A DNA stretch of 64,000 bases from Rhodopseudomonas palustris (GTDB taxonomy: Bacteria > Pseudomonadota > Alphaproteobacteria > Rhizobiales > Xanthobacteraceae). Location of the stretch: positions 62,001 through 126,000 of the forward strand of contig JACRJB010000068.1 in the NCBI GenBank assembly GCA_016215605.1. The letters run 5' to 3'. Shown here in pieces: positions 9,735-18,413 of this stretch. The notes beneath the pieces are model-generated. The model worked only from the letters and a program-made list of their open reading frames with translations. It searched no databases and was not told the origin of the DNA. A program made the position numbers and the translations under genes. The number at the start of each line of letters is the position of its first letter. Within the stretch, counting starts at the first letter, position 1.

Positions 9735-10396
9735 GTCGGGGCACTTTCTTCGATCGAGGAGACGTAGTCGTGAAGCGGCAAGGCGATGGCGCCGCTGCGG
9801 ATCGGAACGCAGTCCGGCGGAAAATCCTGGCGGAAGCGGGCGCCGTCGGCCGCCGCGCGGTCGAGGAAGCGCTCCAGATGCCGCATCGCGCCGGTCGGCA
9901 GATCGTGCAGCACCATCAGCGTCCACGGCCGGGCGCGGCACTGCGTCAGCGCGCGCTCGACCCAGCCGTCGGGATCGTCCCAATCGCGCGGGATCGCGTT
10001 CCACAGCACGCAACTGTGGCGGTTTCGCTCGAGGTGGCGAACCACGGAGGGCTTCAGCAGCCGGTCGTCGAGATTGCCGCCGCCGCCGAACGGCCGGAAC
10101 CAGAGCTGCGGGTGCGCCAGTTCGCCGATCGCCGCCTGGGTGCGACCGATCTCGGCCTCGGCGGTGCCCGTGCCGGGCTGCTCGCCGAGCGGAATGCTGT
10201 GCGTGTAGGTGTGGTTGCCGATCCAATGGCCGGCGTCGTGGGCCCGAACGGCGAGATCACGGCGCGCCGGATCGGCCAGCTTCTCGCCGATCACAAAGAA
10301 GGTCGTGGCGAGGTCGCGCTCGGCCAGGATGTCGAGCACGCGCTCGGTCACGCCGGGCTCGGGGCCGTTGTCGAAGCTCAGCGTCAGATCGAACAT
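9731..10396 (-). CDS. Polysaccharide deacetylase (CE4)-like protein
   Basis: 221 residues with the NodB-homology pattern: motif 1 as LSFDNGP (usually TFDDGP, so the second Asp is Asn), and motif 2 as HWIGNHTYTH with both His residues. The remaining core includes LWFRPFGGGG. CE4 enzymes remove acetyl or related groups from amide nitrogen; several cytoplasmic members act on small amides, and no signal peptide is visible here. The ATG at 10396 is the start because similarity begins there, although the frame is open upstream. It sits between an SsuABC-type importer and an FAH-family gene. Confidence 0.8.
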   Translation of the reverse strand: MFDLTLSFDNGPEPGVTERVLDILAERDLATTFFVIGEKLADPARRDLAVRAHDAGHWIGNHTYTHSIPLGEQPGTGTAEAEIGRTQAAIGELAHPQLWFRPFGGGGNLDDRLLKPSVVRHLERNRHSCVLWNAIPRDWDDPDGWVERALTQCRARPWTLMVLHDLPTGAMRHLERFLDRAAADGARFRQDFPPDCVPIRSGAIALPLHDYVSSIEESAPT

Positions 10397-10407
10397 GCGG
10401 TCGTCCT

Positions 10408-11208
10408 TCACGTTGCCGGCTGCAGTCTGCCGCGCGCGATCTGCTCGTCGGCGTCCTGCCCGGCGCGGGTGCCGGTCTGCCAGACCGCGACCTTGCGTTC
10501 GATCAGGCGCACGCCGGCGCTGAACATCACCGTCATCAACAGCACCAGCAGCACCCCGGCGAAGACGCTGGCGCTGTCCAGAACGGTGCGATAGCGCGAG
10601 ATCAGAAAGCCGATGCCGGCGGACGAGATCAGCATCTCGGACACCACCACGCCGACGATCACCAGCGCGCCGCCGATCCGCAGGCCGGACAGCACGGTCG
10701 GGATCGCGGCCGGAATGATCACGCGTAGCAGCCGCTGGCTCGGCGTCGCGCCCATGCTGCGCGCCGCGATCAGGAGCTGCGGGTCGATGGTCTGGATGCC
10801 GGCTGCGGTCGCCAGCATGGTCGGAAGAAATCCGTAGATCGACGCGAAGGCGATCTTGGATTCGGAGCCGATACCGAGCCACACGGTGAACACCGGATAC
10901 AGGATCACCAGCGGCACGGCGTAGAGGCTGGAGACCATCGGCATGATCAGGATGCGTGGCCCGCGCAGGCTGCCGACGATCGCGCCGAGCAGGATGCCGC
11001 CGCCGCAGGCGATCGCCATCGAAATCACCACCTCGTACAGCGTCACCGCCAGTGCGTGGCCGAACTCGCCGGCCTCGTTCCAGCCCGCCAGCAGCGTCTT
11101 CGACAGCGGCGGCAGAAACAGCTCGGCGATCAGGCCGGCGCGCGGCAGCGCTTCCCACAGCACGATCAGCACCAGCACGATCAGGCGTCGCAGCGTCGTT
11201 GCGCTCAT
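10408..11208 (-). CDS. ABC transporter permease (SsuC/TauC/NrtB type)
   Basis: 266-residue inner-membrane permease with about six hydrophobic segments (for example LIVLVLIVLWEALPRAGL and AGVLLVLLMTVMFSAGVRLI) and an EAA loop (AARSMGATPSQRLLRVIIPA). It matches permeases of the sulfonate/nitrate/taurine importer family. It is one of two permeases flanking one ATPase gene, so the importer may use a heterodimeric membrane core. Translation starts at the ATG at 11208, 8 bases after the ATPase gene ends. Confidence 0.9.
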   Translation of the reverse strand: MSATTLRRLIVLVLIVLWEALPRAGLIAELFLPPLSKTLLAGWNEAGEFGHALAVTLYEVVISMAIACGGGILLGAIVGSLRGPRILIMPMVSSLYAVPLVILYPVFTVWLGIGSESKIAFASIYGFLPTMLATAAGIQTIDPQLLIAARSMGATPSQRLLRVIIPAAIPTVLSGLRIGGALVIVGVVVSEMLISSAGIGFLISRYRTVLDSASVFAGVLLVLLMTVMFSAGVRLIERKVAVWQTGTRAGQDADEQIARGRLQPAT

Positions 11209-11215
11209 CGCCGCC

Positions 11216-12022
11216 TCACGCCGACTTGCGGATGTGGCGCCAGATCCGGTCGCGCAACGCGCCGAAAGCGTCGCCGCTCAGCATTTCGTAGGTGCGCGGC
11301 CGCGGCAGCTGGACCTGCAGATGATCGACGATGCGACCGGGGCGCGGCGACATCACGATCACTTCGTCGGCGAGGTACACGGCCTCGGTCAGGCTGTGGG
11401 TGACGAACACGACGGTCTTGCCGGTGGCGGCCCAGATCCGCAGCAGCTCGTCGCCCATCGTCATCCGGGTCTGTTCGTCGAGCGCGGCGAACGGCTCGTC
11501 CATCAGCAGCACCGGCGGATCCTGCACCAGCCCGCGCGCGATCGAGACGCGCTGCTTCATGCCGCCGGACAATTCGTGCGGGTGGCGCTTGCCGAAATTG
11601 TCGAGGCCGACCAGCTTCAGCGCGTCCTGCGCCTTGGCGCGGCGCTCGGCCTTGGCGACGCGGCGCAGCGCCAGCGGGAATTCGACGTTCTCCTCCGCGG
11701 TCAGCCAGGGAAACAGGCTCGGCTCCTGAAACACCACGCCGACCCGGTTCGGATCGGGATCGGCGATCGGGGCGCCGTTGACCGCGATGGTGCCGGCGGT
11801 CTGCCGGCGCAGGCCGGCCATCATCATCAACAAGGTCGATTTTCCGCAGCCGCTCGGCCCGACCAGCACGACGAAGCGCCCCGGCTTGACGTCGAGCGAG
11901 ACGTCGTCCAGCGCGACGACGTCCTGCGAGCGCGTCCTGAACACCTGTCCGACGTTCCGCACCTCGATCGCGCCGGCGCGCAAGGAGGGGCGCAACGGAG
12001 TCACGTTCGCCAGTGGCTGCAT
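11216..12022 (-). CDS. ABC transporter ATP-binding protein (SsuB/TauB type)
   Basis: 268-residue ATPase with Walker A GPSGCGKST, Q-loop VVFQEPSLFPW, signature LSGGMKQRVSIARGL, Walker B VLLMDEPFAALD and switch VFVTHSLTEA, all intact. It would drive import by the neighbouring permeases. The ATG at 12022 has GGTGG upstream, while an upstream ATG (12037) lacks a ribosome site. It overlaps the end of the upstream permease gene by about 20 bases. Confidence 0.92.
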   Translation of the reverse strand: MQPLANVTPLRPSLRAGAIEVRNVGQVFRTRSQDVVALDDVSLDVKPGRFVVLVGPSGCGKSTLLMMMAGLRRQTAGTIAVNGAPIADPDPNRVGVVFQEPSLFPWLTAEENVEFPLALRRVAKAERRAKAQDALKLVGLDNFGKRHPHELSGGMKQRVSIARGLVQDPPVLLMDEPFAALDEQTRMTMGDELLRIWAATGKTVVFVTHSLTEAVYLADEVIVMSPRPGRIVDHLQVQLPRPRTYEMLSGDAFGALRDRIWRHIRKSA

Positions 12023-12756
12023 CGCGTTTCCACCCATCTGATCAGTTCGTTGAAGGTCATGGCGATCACCGCCACCATCACCACGCCGGCGAGCAGCTGC
12101 TTCATCTGGAAGTTCTCGCCCCAGATCGCGATCTGGTGGCCGATGCCGTCCGGCGAGGCGTACATCTCGGCGAGGATCACGCCGGTGAGGTTGAAGATCA
12201 TCGCGATCCGCAGCGCTTCGAGCAGCACCGGCAGCATGCTGGGCAGGTACACGCGCCATGCGGTCTGCAATTTGGTCGCGCCGTAGGAGCGCGCCACGGT
12301 GAGGTGTTCGACCTTCACCGACTCCACCGCGGCAGTCGTCGACATGATGACGATGAAGATCGTCGAGAAGAAGCCGAAGCCGACCTTCTGGGCGAAGCCG
12401 ACGCCGAACACCAGGATGAACATCGGCAGGAAGATCGACTTCGGGATGCTGAACGCGAAGAACAGCAGCGGCCGGACGACGTCGCCGAAATAGCGGTTCT
12501 CCGCGACCAACACGCCGATCAGCGCGCCGACCGGGACGGCGAGCACGAAGGCGGTGAGCACTTCGGTGGCGGTGACGCCGAGATCCTTGCGCACGGCGGC
12601 GCGCTGCAGCAGGTCGATCAGCGTCGCCAAGGTGTCGGACGCGGACGGCAGCAGCCGCGGGTTGACGATGCCGGTGCGCGACAGCGTCTCCCACAGCGCC
12701 AGGATCGCGAGCACGATCGCGAACCTGGCCAGCTTCATGGCGAACGATCCGGCCAT
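12001..12756 (-). CDS. ABC transporter permease (SsuC/TauC/NrtB type)
   Basis: 251-residue membrane permease, a paralogue of the one at 10408. The N-terminal helix is FAIVLAILALWETLSRTGI and the EAA loop is VARSYGATKLQTAWRVYLPS. It lies directly downstream of the solute-binding protein gene (one-base gap) and overlaps the ATPase gene. An alternative ATG lies six codons in (12738). Confidence 0.9.
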   Translation of the reverse strand: MAGSFAMKLARFAIVLAILALWETLSRTGIVNPRLLPSASDTLATLIDLLQRAAVRKDLGVTATEVLTAFVLAVPVGALIGVLVAENRYFGDVVRPLLFFAFSIPKSIFLPMFILVFGVGFAQKVGFGFFSTIFIVIMSTTAAVESVKVEHLTVARSYGATKLQTAWRVYLPSMLPVLLEALRIAMIFNLTGVILAEMYASPDGIGHQIAIWGENFQMKQLLAGVVMVAVIAMTFNELIRWVETRCSHWRT

Positions 12757-12757
12757 G

Positions 12758-13723
12758 CTACGGCTTGGTCGGGACCGGCTTGAACTTGGTCGAGATCACG
12801 TCCTCGACCGGCACCACGTCCTTCAACCCGCCGAGCTTGGCGAGGTCGAGAGAGAGCTGCACCGCCGCCGGCACGTTGGCGGCGCTCATGCTGCCGTCGG
12901 TCTCGAGCTGCATGATGGTGTTGTCGTATTCGAGCGCCGCGATCTCCGGCGGCATTTCGTAGAGCTCGGCGATCAGCTTGATGGTGACGTCGCGATTGGC
13001 GCGCATGTAGTGCACCGCGCCGTACAGCGCATTCACGGCCTTCTGAACCACCTGCGGCTTGGACTCGGCGAGACGGTCGAGCACGATCCAGCCGGCGGTC
13101 AGGTTCGGCGCCACCGCCTTGGTGTAGTCGAGGATGCTCTTGGCCTCGCCCGACTTGGTGATCTGGAAGCTCAGCGGCGAATACACCACGGCGGCGTCGA
13201 TGTTGCCGGCGAGCAGATTCGGCACCAGGCCGCCGCCGCCGACCGGGACGCGGGTGAAGTCGATCTTCTTGTCCTGGATGGTCCACAGCGCCAGCAGGTC
13301 GGAGCCCGAGCCCGCCGCGGTGATGCCGACCTTCTTGCCGGCGAGATCCTTGACGTCGAGATTCGATTTCGCCGGCACCATCAACTGCCAGCCGAAATTG
13401 CCCATCGCGGCGTTGGCGACGATCCGCGACATCACGCCCTTCTTTCGGCCGGCCGAGACCAGCGACGGCGGATCCAGAATGATGTCGGCGGCGCCCGCCG
13501 CCATGCCTTCGAACGTCTCGGCGCCGCTGCGATAGATCGTCAGCTCGGCCTTGAGACCTTCCTTCTCGAACAGCTTCTGCCGCACCGCGGTTTCGGCGAT
13601 CGTGGTCGGCCAGTAGGTCTTGGTGGGAAGGCCGACGCGGATGGTTTCCGCGGCCGCGGCGGGGCCGGCGAACAGAACGGCGGCGGCCAGCGACGACAGC
13701 GCCAGGCGACGAGACATTTTCAT
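12758..13723 (-). CDS. ABC transporter periplasmic solute-binding protein (SsuA/NMT1 type)
   Basis: 321 residues with a signal peptide ending in AGPAAAAETIRVG (hydrophobic core LALSSLAAAVLFAG). The mature part has the two-lobe pattern of the NMT1/SsuA-like family (IRVGLPTKTYWPTTIAETAVR, GLKAELTIYRSG, DLAGKKVGITAAGSGS). It would capture a small organic ligand, possibly sulfonate- or pyrimidine-like, in the periplasm. It is the first structural gene after the GntR regulator, about 50 bases downstream. Confidence 0.9.
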   Translation of the reverse strand: MKMSRRLALSSLAAAVLFAGPAAAAETIRVGLPTKTYWPTTIAETAVRQKLFEKEGLKAELTIYRSGAETFEGMAAGAADIILDPPSLVSAGRKKGVMSRIVANAAMGNFGWQLMVPAKSNLDVKDLAGKKVGITAAGSGSDLLALWTIQDKKIDFTRVPVGGGGLVPNLLAGNIDAAVVYSPLSFQITKSGEAKSILDYTKAVAPNLTAGWIVLDRLAESKPQVVQKAVNALYGAVHYMRANRDVTIKLIAELYEMPPEIAALEYDNTIMQLETDGSMSAANVPAAVQLSLDLAKLGGLKDVVPVEDVISTKFKPVPTKP

Positions 13724-13752
13724 TCCGGATTTCCTCCCATGTGGTGTTGCTC

Positions 13753-13771
13753 GCCGGGGTTCGTCCCCGGT
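13753..13771 (-). terminator. Hairpin between GntR regulator and transporter operon
   Basis: CCGGGG-TTCGT-CCCCGG forms a strong stem-loop just after the regulator stop codon. No U-run follows, so it may be a weak terminator or attenuator rather than a full stop. Confidence 0.35.
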
Positions 13772-13774
13772 CGA

Positions 13775-14500
13775 TCAGCGTACGGCGTTGACCTCCGCGA
13801 TGCGGGGGGCCGCGAGTTCGACGAATTCCCGGGTGATGTCGAAATGCCGCGCCAGCGCCGCGACAGCGGCGTCGGCGTCGCGTGCGAGCACGGCGGTGAC
13901 GATGGCTTCGTGTTCGGCTTCGACGTCGCGCGGCTTGCCGGCCTCGCGGCGAATCGACAGCCGTCGGTAGCGCTCGCTCTGCTCGTGCAGCACGTCGCGG
14001 AATCCGAGCAGCCAGCGCGAGCCGCAGGCATTCACCAGCGCGCGATGAAAGATGCGGTGCCGCACCACCCATTCCTCGTAGTGCACGGAGGAATCGTCGG
14101 GATAGCGATAGGGGACGGCTTTCAGGTCGGCCCAGGCCTGGCGCACCGACGCCATCCAGTCCGCGTCGCCGCGTTCGATCGATCGTCGCAGCGCTAGGCC
14201 TTCGATGTCGATCCGGCTGCGCGTGACGTCGGCGAGATCGTCGAGCGAGACCGGCGTGACGCGAAAGCCGCGCTGATCGGAGGCTTGAACGAGCCCGTCG
14301 GCGGTGAGCCGCGACAGCGCCTCGCGGACGGCGGCGAGGCTGACCGCGAAGGTCTTGGCGAGGCCGGCGATGTGCAGCTTCTGGCCGGGAAGCAGCCGCG
14401 TCGCCAGAATATCGGCGCGCAAACGCTCGTGCAGCGCGGACGTCAGGCTGCGAGGCCCGCCGCTGATCGTGTCAGAGAAACTCAGCCCGACCCCGTTCAT
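13775..14500 (-). CDS. GntR-family transcriptional regulator (FadR/FCD type)
   Basis: 241 residues. The N-terminal winged helix (TSALHERLRADILATRLLPGQKL, then VSLAAVREALSRLTADGLV) is followed by an all-helical FCD ligand-binding domain (DVTRSRIDIEGLALRRSIERGD ... EHEAIVTAVLARDADAAVAAL ARHF). FCD domains usually bind a carboxylate effector with a metal held by Asp/His residues. The start at 14500 begins the conserved region; the frame is open upstream. It is encoded just ahead of the SsuABC-type operon on the same strand and most likely controls it. Confidence 0.88.
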   Translation of the reverse strand: MNGVGLSFSDTISGGPRSLTSALHERLRADILATRLLPGQKLHIAGLAKTFAVSLAAVREALSRLTADGLVQASDQRGFRVTPVSLDDLADVTRSRIDIEGLALRRSIERGDADWMASVRQAWADLKAVPYRYPDDSSVHYEEWVVRHRIFHRALVNACGSRWLLGFRDVLHEQSERYRRLSIRREAGKPRDVEAEHEAIVTAVLARDADAAVAALARHFDITREFVELAAPRIAEVNAVR

Positions 14501-14665
14501 GGCAACGATGATGAACAGGATACCGAGAAGCGTCAACGCAAATCGAAAATCGATTTTTTCGTGACGTGGTCTTATTGCATTGCGAGCGGAGGTTGCTGTG
14601 CAGCAAGGGCGATGCACAACGGTCGGTTCGCAGCAGGCGCGACGACGGCCGCAGCGAAAACGACA

Positions 14666-14697
14666 ACGGGGACTACGCGTCGCCGCGGAGTCCCCGT
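14666..14697 (-). terminator. Rho-independent-like terminator after the peptide-binding protein gene
   Basis: Perfect 9-bp stem ACGGGGACT / AGTCCCCGT with a 14-base loop. Read on the minus strand it is followed by TTGTCGTTTT. It sits about 26 bases past the stop of the minus-strand gene ending at 14724. Confidence 0.6.
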
Positions 14698-14723
14698 CAA
14701 GCTCGTGATCGACGTCGTGACGT

Positions 14724-16319
14724 TTACTGCAGGCCGATCGTGGTCAGATCCTGGAACCAGTGCTGGGCCTGCACGAAGCTCTTCACCTTCGGCGACAGCG
14801 CGTGCGGGTTGGTGTCGTGCACCACCCAGACCAGCGCGGCGTCGTCGACGATCTGGGCATGTGCCTGCGCCAGCAGATCGTCCTGCTTGGCGGGTTCGAA
14901 GGTCTGCTTGGCTTCGTCGATCAGCGCGTCGACCTTCGGATTCTTGTAGCCGCCCCAGTTGACGCCGACCGGCGCGACCTGGCCGGAGTGGAAGAATCGC
15001 ACGATCGCGTAGAGCGGATCGGAGGTGACGTAGGCGATGTTGTTGGCGGTGATGCCCGCCATGCTTTCGTCGGCCGCGCCCTTGCGCCACGCGGTGTACA
15101 GCACCTCGAGTTCGACCACCTTGAACTCGACGTCGATGCCGATCTCCTTGAAGCTCTGCTGCAGGAACTCGTTCATCGGCAGCGACAGCATCTGGCCGGT
15201 GCCGCCGGTGGCGATGATGAACTTCGCCTTCAGCGGTTTCTCCGGCGAGTAGCCGGCTTCCTTCACCAGCCGCTTGGCTTCGGCGAGATCGTATTTCAGC
15301 TTGAAGGTCGGCTTGCCGAACCACGGGCTCGACGGGTCGACCTGGCCGATCGCCGGCTTGGCGAGACCGTTCATCAGTCCAACCACGGCGTCGCGGTCGA
15401 TCGCGAGATTCAGCGCCTTGCGCAGACGGATGTCGGTCCACGGCGAGCCGGGCAGCACGCTGAGATGGTAGTTCCAGACATGCGGCGTGACGTTGTCGAC
15501 GATCTTCATGCCCGCCGATTTGAGCTGCGGCACCGCGTCGGGCGCCGGCGTCTCGATCAGGTCGACCTGTCCGGCGAGCAGCGCGTTGGTGCGCGTCAGC
15601 GCCTCGGGCATCGGCACCAGCACGAGCTTGTCGGTCTTCGGCAGACGGGCCTTGTCCCAGTAGTCTTCATTCTTGGTCAGCTCGGCGAGTTCGCGCGGCA
15701 CCAGCTTGGTGAGCTTGAAGGGGCCGGTGCCGGACGGCTGCGCCGCGAACTTGTCCCAGTCCTTGCCGACCTTCTCGTACTGCGCCGGGCTCGACACCAG
15801 GAACCAGAGCATCTGATACGGGAAGAACGAGTCCACCGTCTTGGTGTCGATCTCGACGGTGTAATCATCAATCTTTGAATAGCTCTTCACCGACGGCAGT
15901 CGCGTTTTGACCTGTGCGCTCTGCCGCTTGTCGAACTGCGGTGCCTTGTCGTTGAGCACCTTGTCTAGATTCCAGACGACGGCGTCGGCGTTGAAGTCGC
16001 TGCCGTCGTGAAACTTCACGCCTTTGCGCAGCGTGAAGCGCCATTTGGTCTTGTCGGACTCGTCGACTTTCCATTCGGTCGCCAGACCTGGCACCAGCTT
16101 GCCGGGCCGGTCCGCCACGTTCATCTCCCACGCCACCAGCGGATCGTAGATGGTGTAGCCGGTGAATTGATAGGCACCTGCACCGCGATCGGGCTGACCC
16201 GTCGTGAGCGGAATGTCCGCCATCGAGATTCCGTAACGCACCACCGATTCGGCCCTCGCGGACGCAGAACCAATGGCCACGGCGATTGCCGCGAGTACGA
16301 TCGACTTCCGAAAACCCAT
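14724..16319 (-). CDS. Peptide/opine-type ABC transporter substrate-binding protein (DppA-like)
   Basis: 531 residues with a signal peptide (SIVLAAIAVAIGSASARAES). The mature protein is a family 5 extracellular binding protein: YTIYDPLVAWEMN, KWRFTLRKGVKFHDGSDFNADAVVWNLDKV and a LRKALNLAIDRDAVV segment. The ATG at 16319 is chosen because it begins the signal peptide and has GGAG upstream; the frame is open further. It is divergent from, and clearly related to, the binding protein gene at 16500, so the downstream transporter may use two alternative binding proteins. Confidence 0.9.
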   Translation of the reverse strand: MGFRKSIVLAAIAVAIGSASARAESVVRYGISMADIPLTTGQPDRGAGAYQFTGYTIYDPLVAWEMNVADRPGKLVPGLATEWKVDESDKTKWRFTLRKGVKFHDGSDFNADAVVWNLDKVLNDKAPQFDKRQSAQVKTRLPSVKSYSKIDDYTVEIDTKTVDSFFPYQMLWFLVSSPAQYEKVGKDWDKFAAQPSGTGPFKLTKLVPRELAELTKNEDYWDKARLPKTDKLVLVPMPEALTRTNALLAGQVDLIETPAPDAVPQLKSAGMKIVDNVTPHVWNYHLSVLPGSPWTDIRLRKALNLAIDRDAVVGLMNGLAKPAIGQVDPSSPWFGKPTFKLKYDLAEAKRLVKEAGYSPEKPLKAKFIIATGGTGQMLSLPMNEFLQQSFKEIGIDVEFKVVELEVLYTAWRKGAADESMAGITANNIAYVTSDPLYAIVRFFHSGQVAPVGVNWGGYKNPKVDALIDEAKQTFEPAKQDDLLAQAHAQIVDDAALVWVVHDTNPHALSPKVKSFVQAQHWFQDLTTIGLQ

Positions 16320-16499
16320 GAACACAGCTCCAAGGTGCGGGGTAAGCCCGACAGGGAGCAAGCTTGATGCCAGTTCGATGCCTTCGCATGCATGGCGGCA
16401 GATTTGACGCAGATTTGTGCGCAATCGTCCCAACGGGCGGTGCTGGCACGCGCGTTGCATAACTTTTGACCAGTCGCGTTCAAAAGGAAACACACCACG

Positions 16500-18167
16500 A
16501 TGCGAACTTCGCTTCTCACTTCCGGTCGCACCGCAACCGCTCTCACGATGCTCGCAATGGCATCGACCGTGGCCTTGCCGTATCGCGCCAATGCCGAGAC
16601 CGTGCTGCGGATCGGCATGACCGCCGCGGACATTCCGCGCACGCTGGGCCAGCCGGATCAGGGATTCGAAGGCAACCGCTTCACCGGCCTGACGATGTAT
16701 GACGCGCTGACGATGTGGGATCTGTCGTCGGCCACCAAGGCGAGCGTGGTGATTCCCGGGCTCGCGACCGACTGGAAGGTCGACGAGGCCGACAAGACCA
16801 AATGGACCTTCAAGCTGCGGCCCGGCGTCACCTTCCACGACGGCACGCCGTTCAACGCCGACGCAGTGGTCTGGAACGTCGACAAGGTGCTGAACAAGGA
16901 GGCGCCGCAGTTCGATGCCAGCCAGGTCGGCGTCACCGCGTCGCGGATGCCGACGCTGGTGTCGGCCAAGAAGATCGACGACATGACGGTCGAGCTCACC
17001 ACCAAGGAGCCCGACAGCTTCCTGCCGATCAACCTCACCAATCTGTTCATGGTCAGCCCGTCGAAATGGCAGGTGCTGTACGAGCGCGCCGAAGGCGCCG
17101 ACGCCAAGGCGAAGTCGCAGGCGGCGTGGGCTGCTTTCGCCAAGGACGCCGCCGGCACCGGGCCGTGGAAGATGGCGAAGTTCACGCCGCGCGAGCGGCT
17201 CGAACTGGTGAAGAACGACGCCTACTGGGACAAGGCGCGGGTGCCGAAGACCGACCGCATGGTGCTGCTGCCGATGCCGGAGGCCAACGCCCGCACCGCG
17301 GCGCTACTGTCCGGCCAGGTCGACTGGATCGAAGCGCCGGCGCCGGACGCGGTGAAGGAGATCACCGCGCGCGGCTTCAAGATCGAGAAGAACGAGCAGC
17401 CGCACGTCTGGCCGTGGCAGTTCTCGCGCATTGAAGGCTCGCCCTGGAACGACATCCGCGTCCGCAAGGCCGCCAATCTCTGCATCGATCGCGAAGGCCT
17501 GCGTGACGGCCTGCTCGCCGGACTGATGGTGCCGGCGACCGGCACCTTCGAACCCGGCCACCCGTGGCGCGGCCATCCCAACTTCCAGATCAAGTACGAT
17601 CTGCCCGCGGCGCAGAAGCTGATGAAGGAGGCCGGCTTCGGCCCCGACAAGAAGCTCAGCGTCAAGGTGCAGACCTCGGCGTCCGGCTCCGGCCAGATGC
17701 TGCCGCTGCCGATGAACGAGTATCTGCAGCAGGCGCTGGCGGAGTGCTACTTCGACGTCAAGCTCGACGTCATCGAGTGGAACACGCTGTTCACCAACTG
17801 GCGCCGCGGCGTCAAGGATCCCTCCGCCAACGGCTCCAACGCCACCAACGTCACCTACGCGGCGATGGATCCGTTCTTCGCGCTGGTGCGCTTCCTGCAG
17901 TCCTCGATGGCGCCGCCGGTGTCGAACAATTGGGGCTACATCAACAATCCGAAGTTCGACGAGTTGGTGAAGAAGGCGCGCACCACTTTCAACGCCGAAG
18001 AGCGTGACAAGGCGCTGGCCGACCTCAACGCCGCCTCGATCGACGACGCGGCCTTCCTCTACGTCGCCCACGACGTGGGCCCGCGGGCGCTGAGCCCGAA
18101 GGTCAAGGGCTTCGTGCAGCCGAAGAGCTGGTTCGTCGACTTCTCGCCGGTGTCGATCGCGCCGTAA
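16500..18167 (+). CDS. Peptide/opine-type ABC transporter substrate-binding protein (DppA-like)
   Basis: 555 residues with a signal peptide (TALTMLAMASTVALPYRANAE) and the family 5 binding protein fold (MTAADIPRTLGQPDQGFEGN, KWTFKLRPGVTFHDGTPFNA, VRKAANLCIDREGLR). It is a paralogue of the divergent gene ending at 14724. It is followed, after palindromic repeats, by permease, ATPase and amidase genes on the same strand, and is the likely ligand receptor of that system. Confidence 0.92.
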   Translation: MRTSLLTSGRTATALTMLAMASTVALPYRANAETVLRIGMTAADIPRTLGQPDQGFEGNRFTGLTMYDALTMWDLSSATKASVVIPGLATDWKVDEADKTKWTFKLRPGVTFHDGTPFNADAVVWNVDKVLNKEAPQFDASQVGVTASRMPTLVSAKKIDDMTVELTTKEPDSFLPINLTNLFMVSPSKWQVLYERAEGADAKAKSQAAWAAFAKDAAGTGPWKMAKFTPRERLELVKNDAYWDKARVPKTDRMVLLPMPEANARTAALLSGQVDWIEAPAPDAVKEITARGFKIEKNEQPHVWPWQFSRIEGSPWNDIRVRKAANLCIDREGLRDGLLAGLMVPATGTFEPGHPWRGHPNFQIKYDLPAAQKLMKEAGFGPDKKLSVKVQTSASGSGQMLPLPMNEYLQQALAECYFDVKLDVIEWNTLFTNWRRGVKDPSANGSNATNVTYAAMDPFFALVRFLQSSMAPPVSNNWGYINNPKFDELVKKARTTFNAEERDKALADLNAASIDDAAFLYVAHDVGPRALSPKVKGFVQPKSWFVDFSPVSIAP

Positions 18168-18178
18168 CTGAGGCATCT

Positions 18179-18258
18179 CGTCATTGCGAGGAGCGAAGCG
18201 ACGAAGCAATCCAACTCCGTGCACTGCGCTGGATTGCTTCGCTTCGCTCGCAATGACG
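18179..18258. repeat. Dispersed palindromic repeat, copy A
   Basis: Begins CGTCATTGCGAGGAGCGAAG and ends in the complementary GCTTCGCTCGCAATGACG. A near-identical copy lies at 60708-60786. This is a Bradyrhizobium/Rhodopseudomonas-type intergenic repeat. Confidence 0.85.
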
Positions 18259-18320
18259 GGGCTAATGCCTTCCTACGAACGGGTTCGCTTAGCGCGTAGC
18301 CCAATCGCAGTAACTCTCGG

Positions 18321-18351
18321 CGTCATGGCCGGGTCAAGCCCGGGCATGACG
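18321..18351. repeat. REP-like palindrome (CGTCATGGCCGGG type)
   Basis: CGTCATGGCCGGGTC-AAGCCCGGGCATGACG, a near-perfect inverted repeat of the same type as the one at 7605. It lies between a binding-protein gene and its permease gene, where such a hairpin could favour higher expression of the binding protein. Confidence 0.75.
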
Positions 18352-18413
18352 AAGGAGGGATTTCCGATCAGGATATCCCGCCGCCTTCTCAAGTCGTGCC
18401 GTAAGGGACACCC

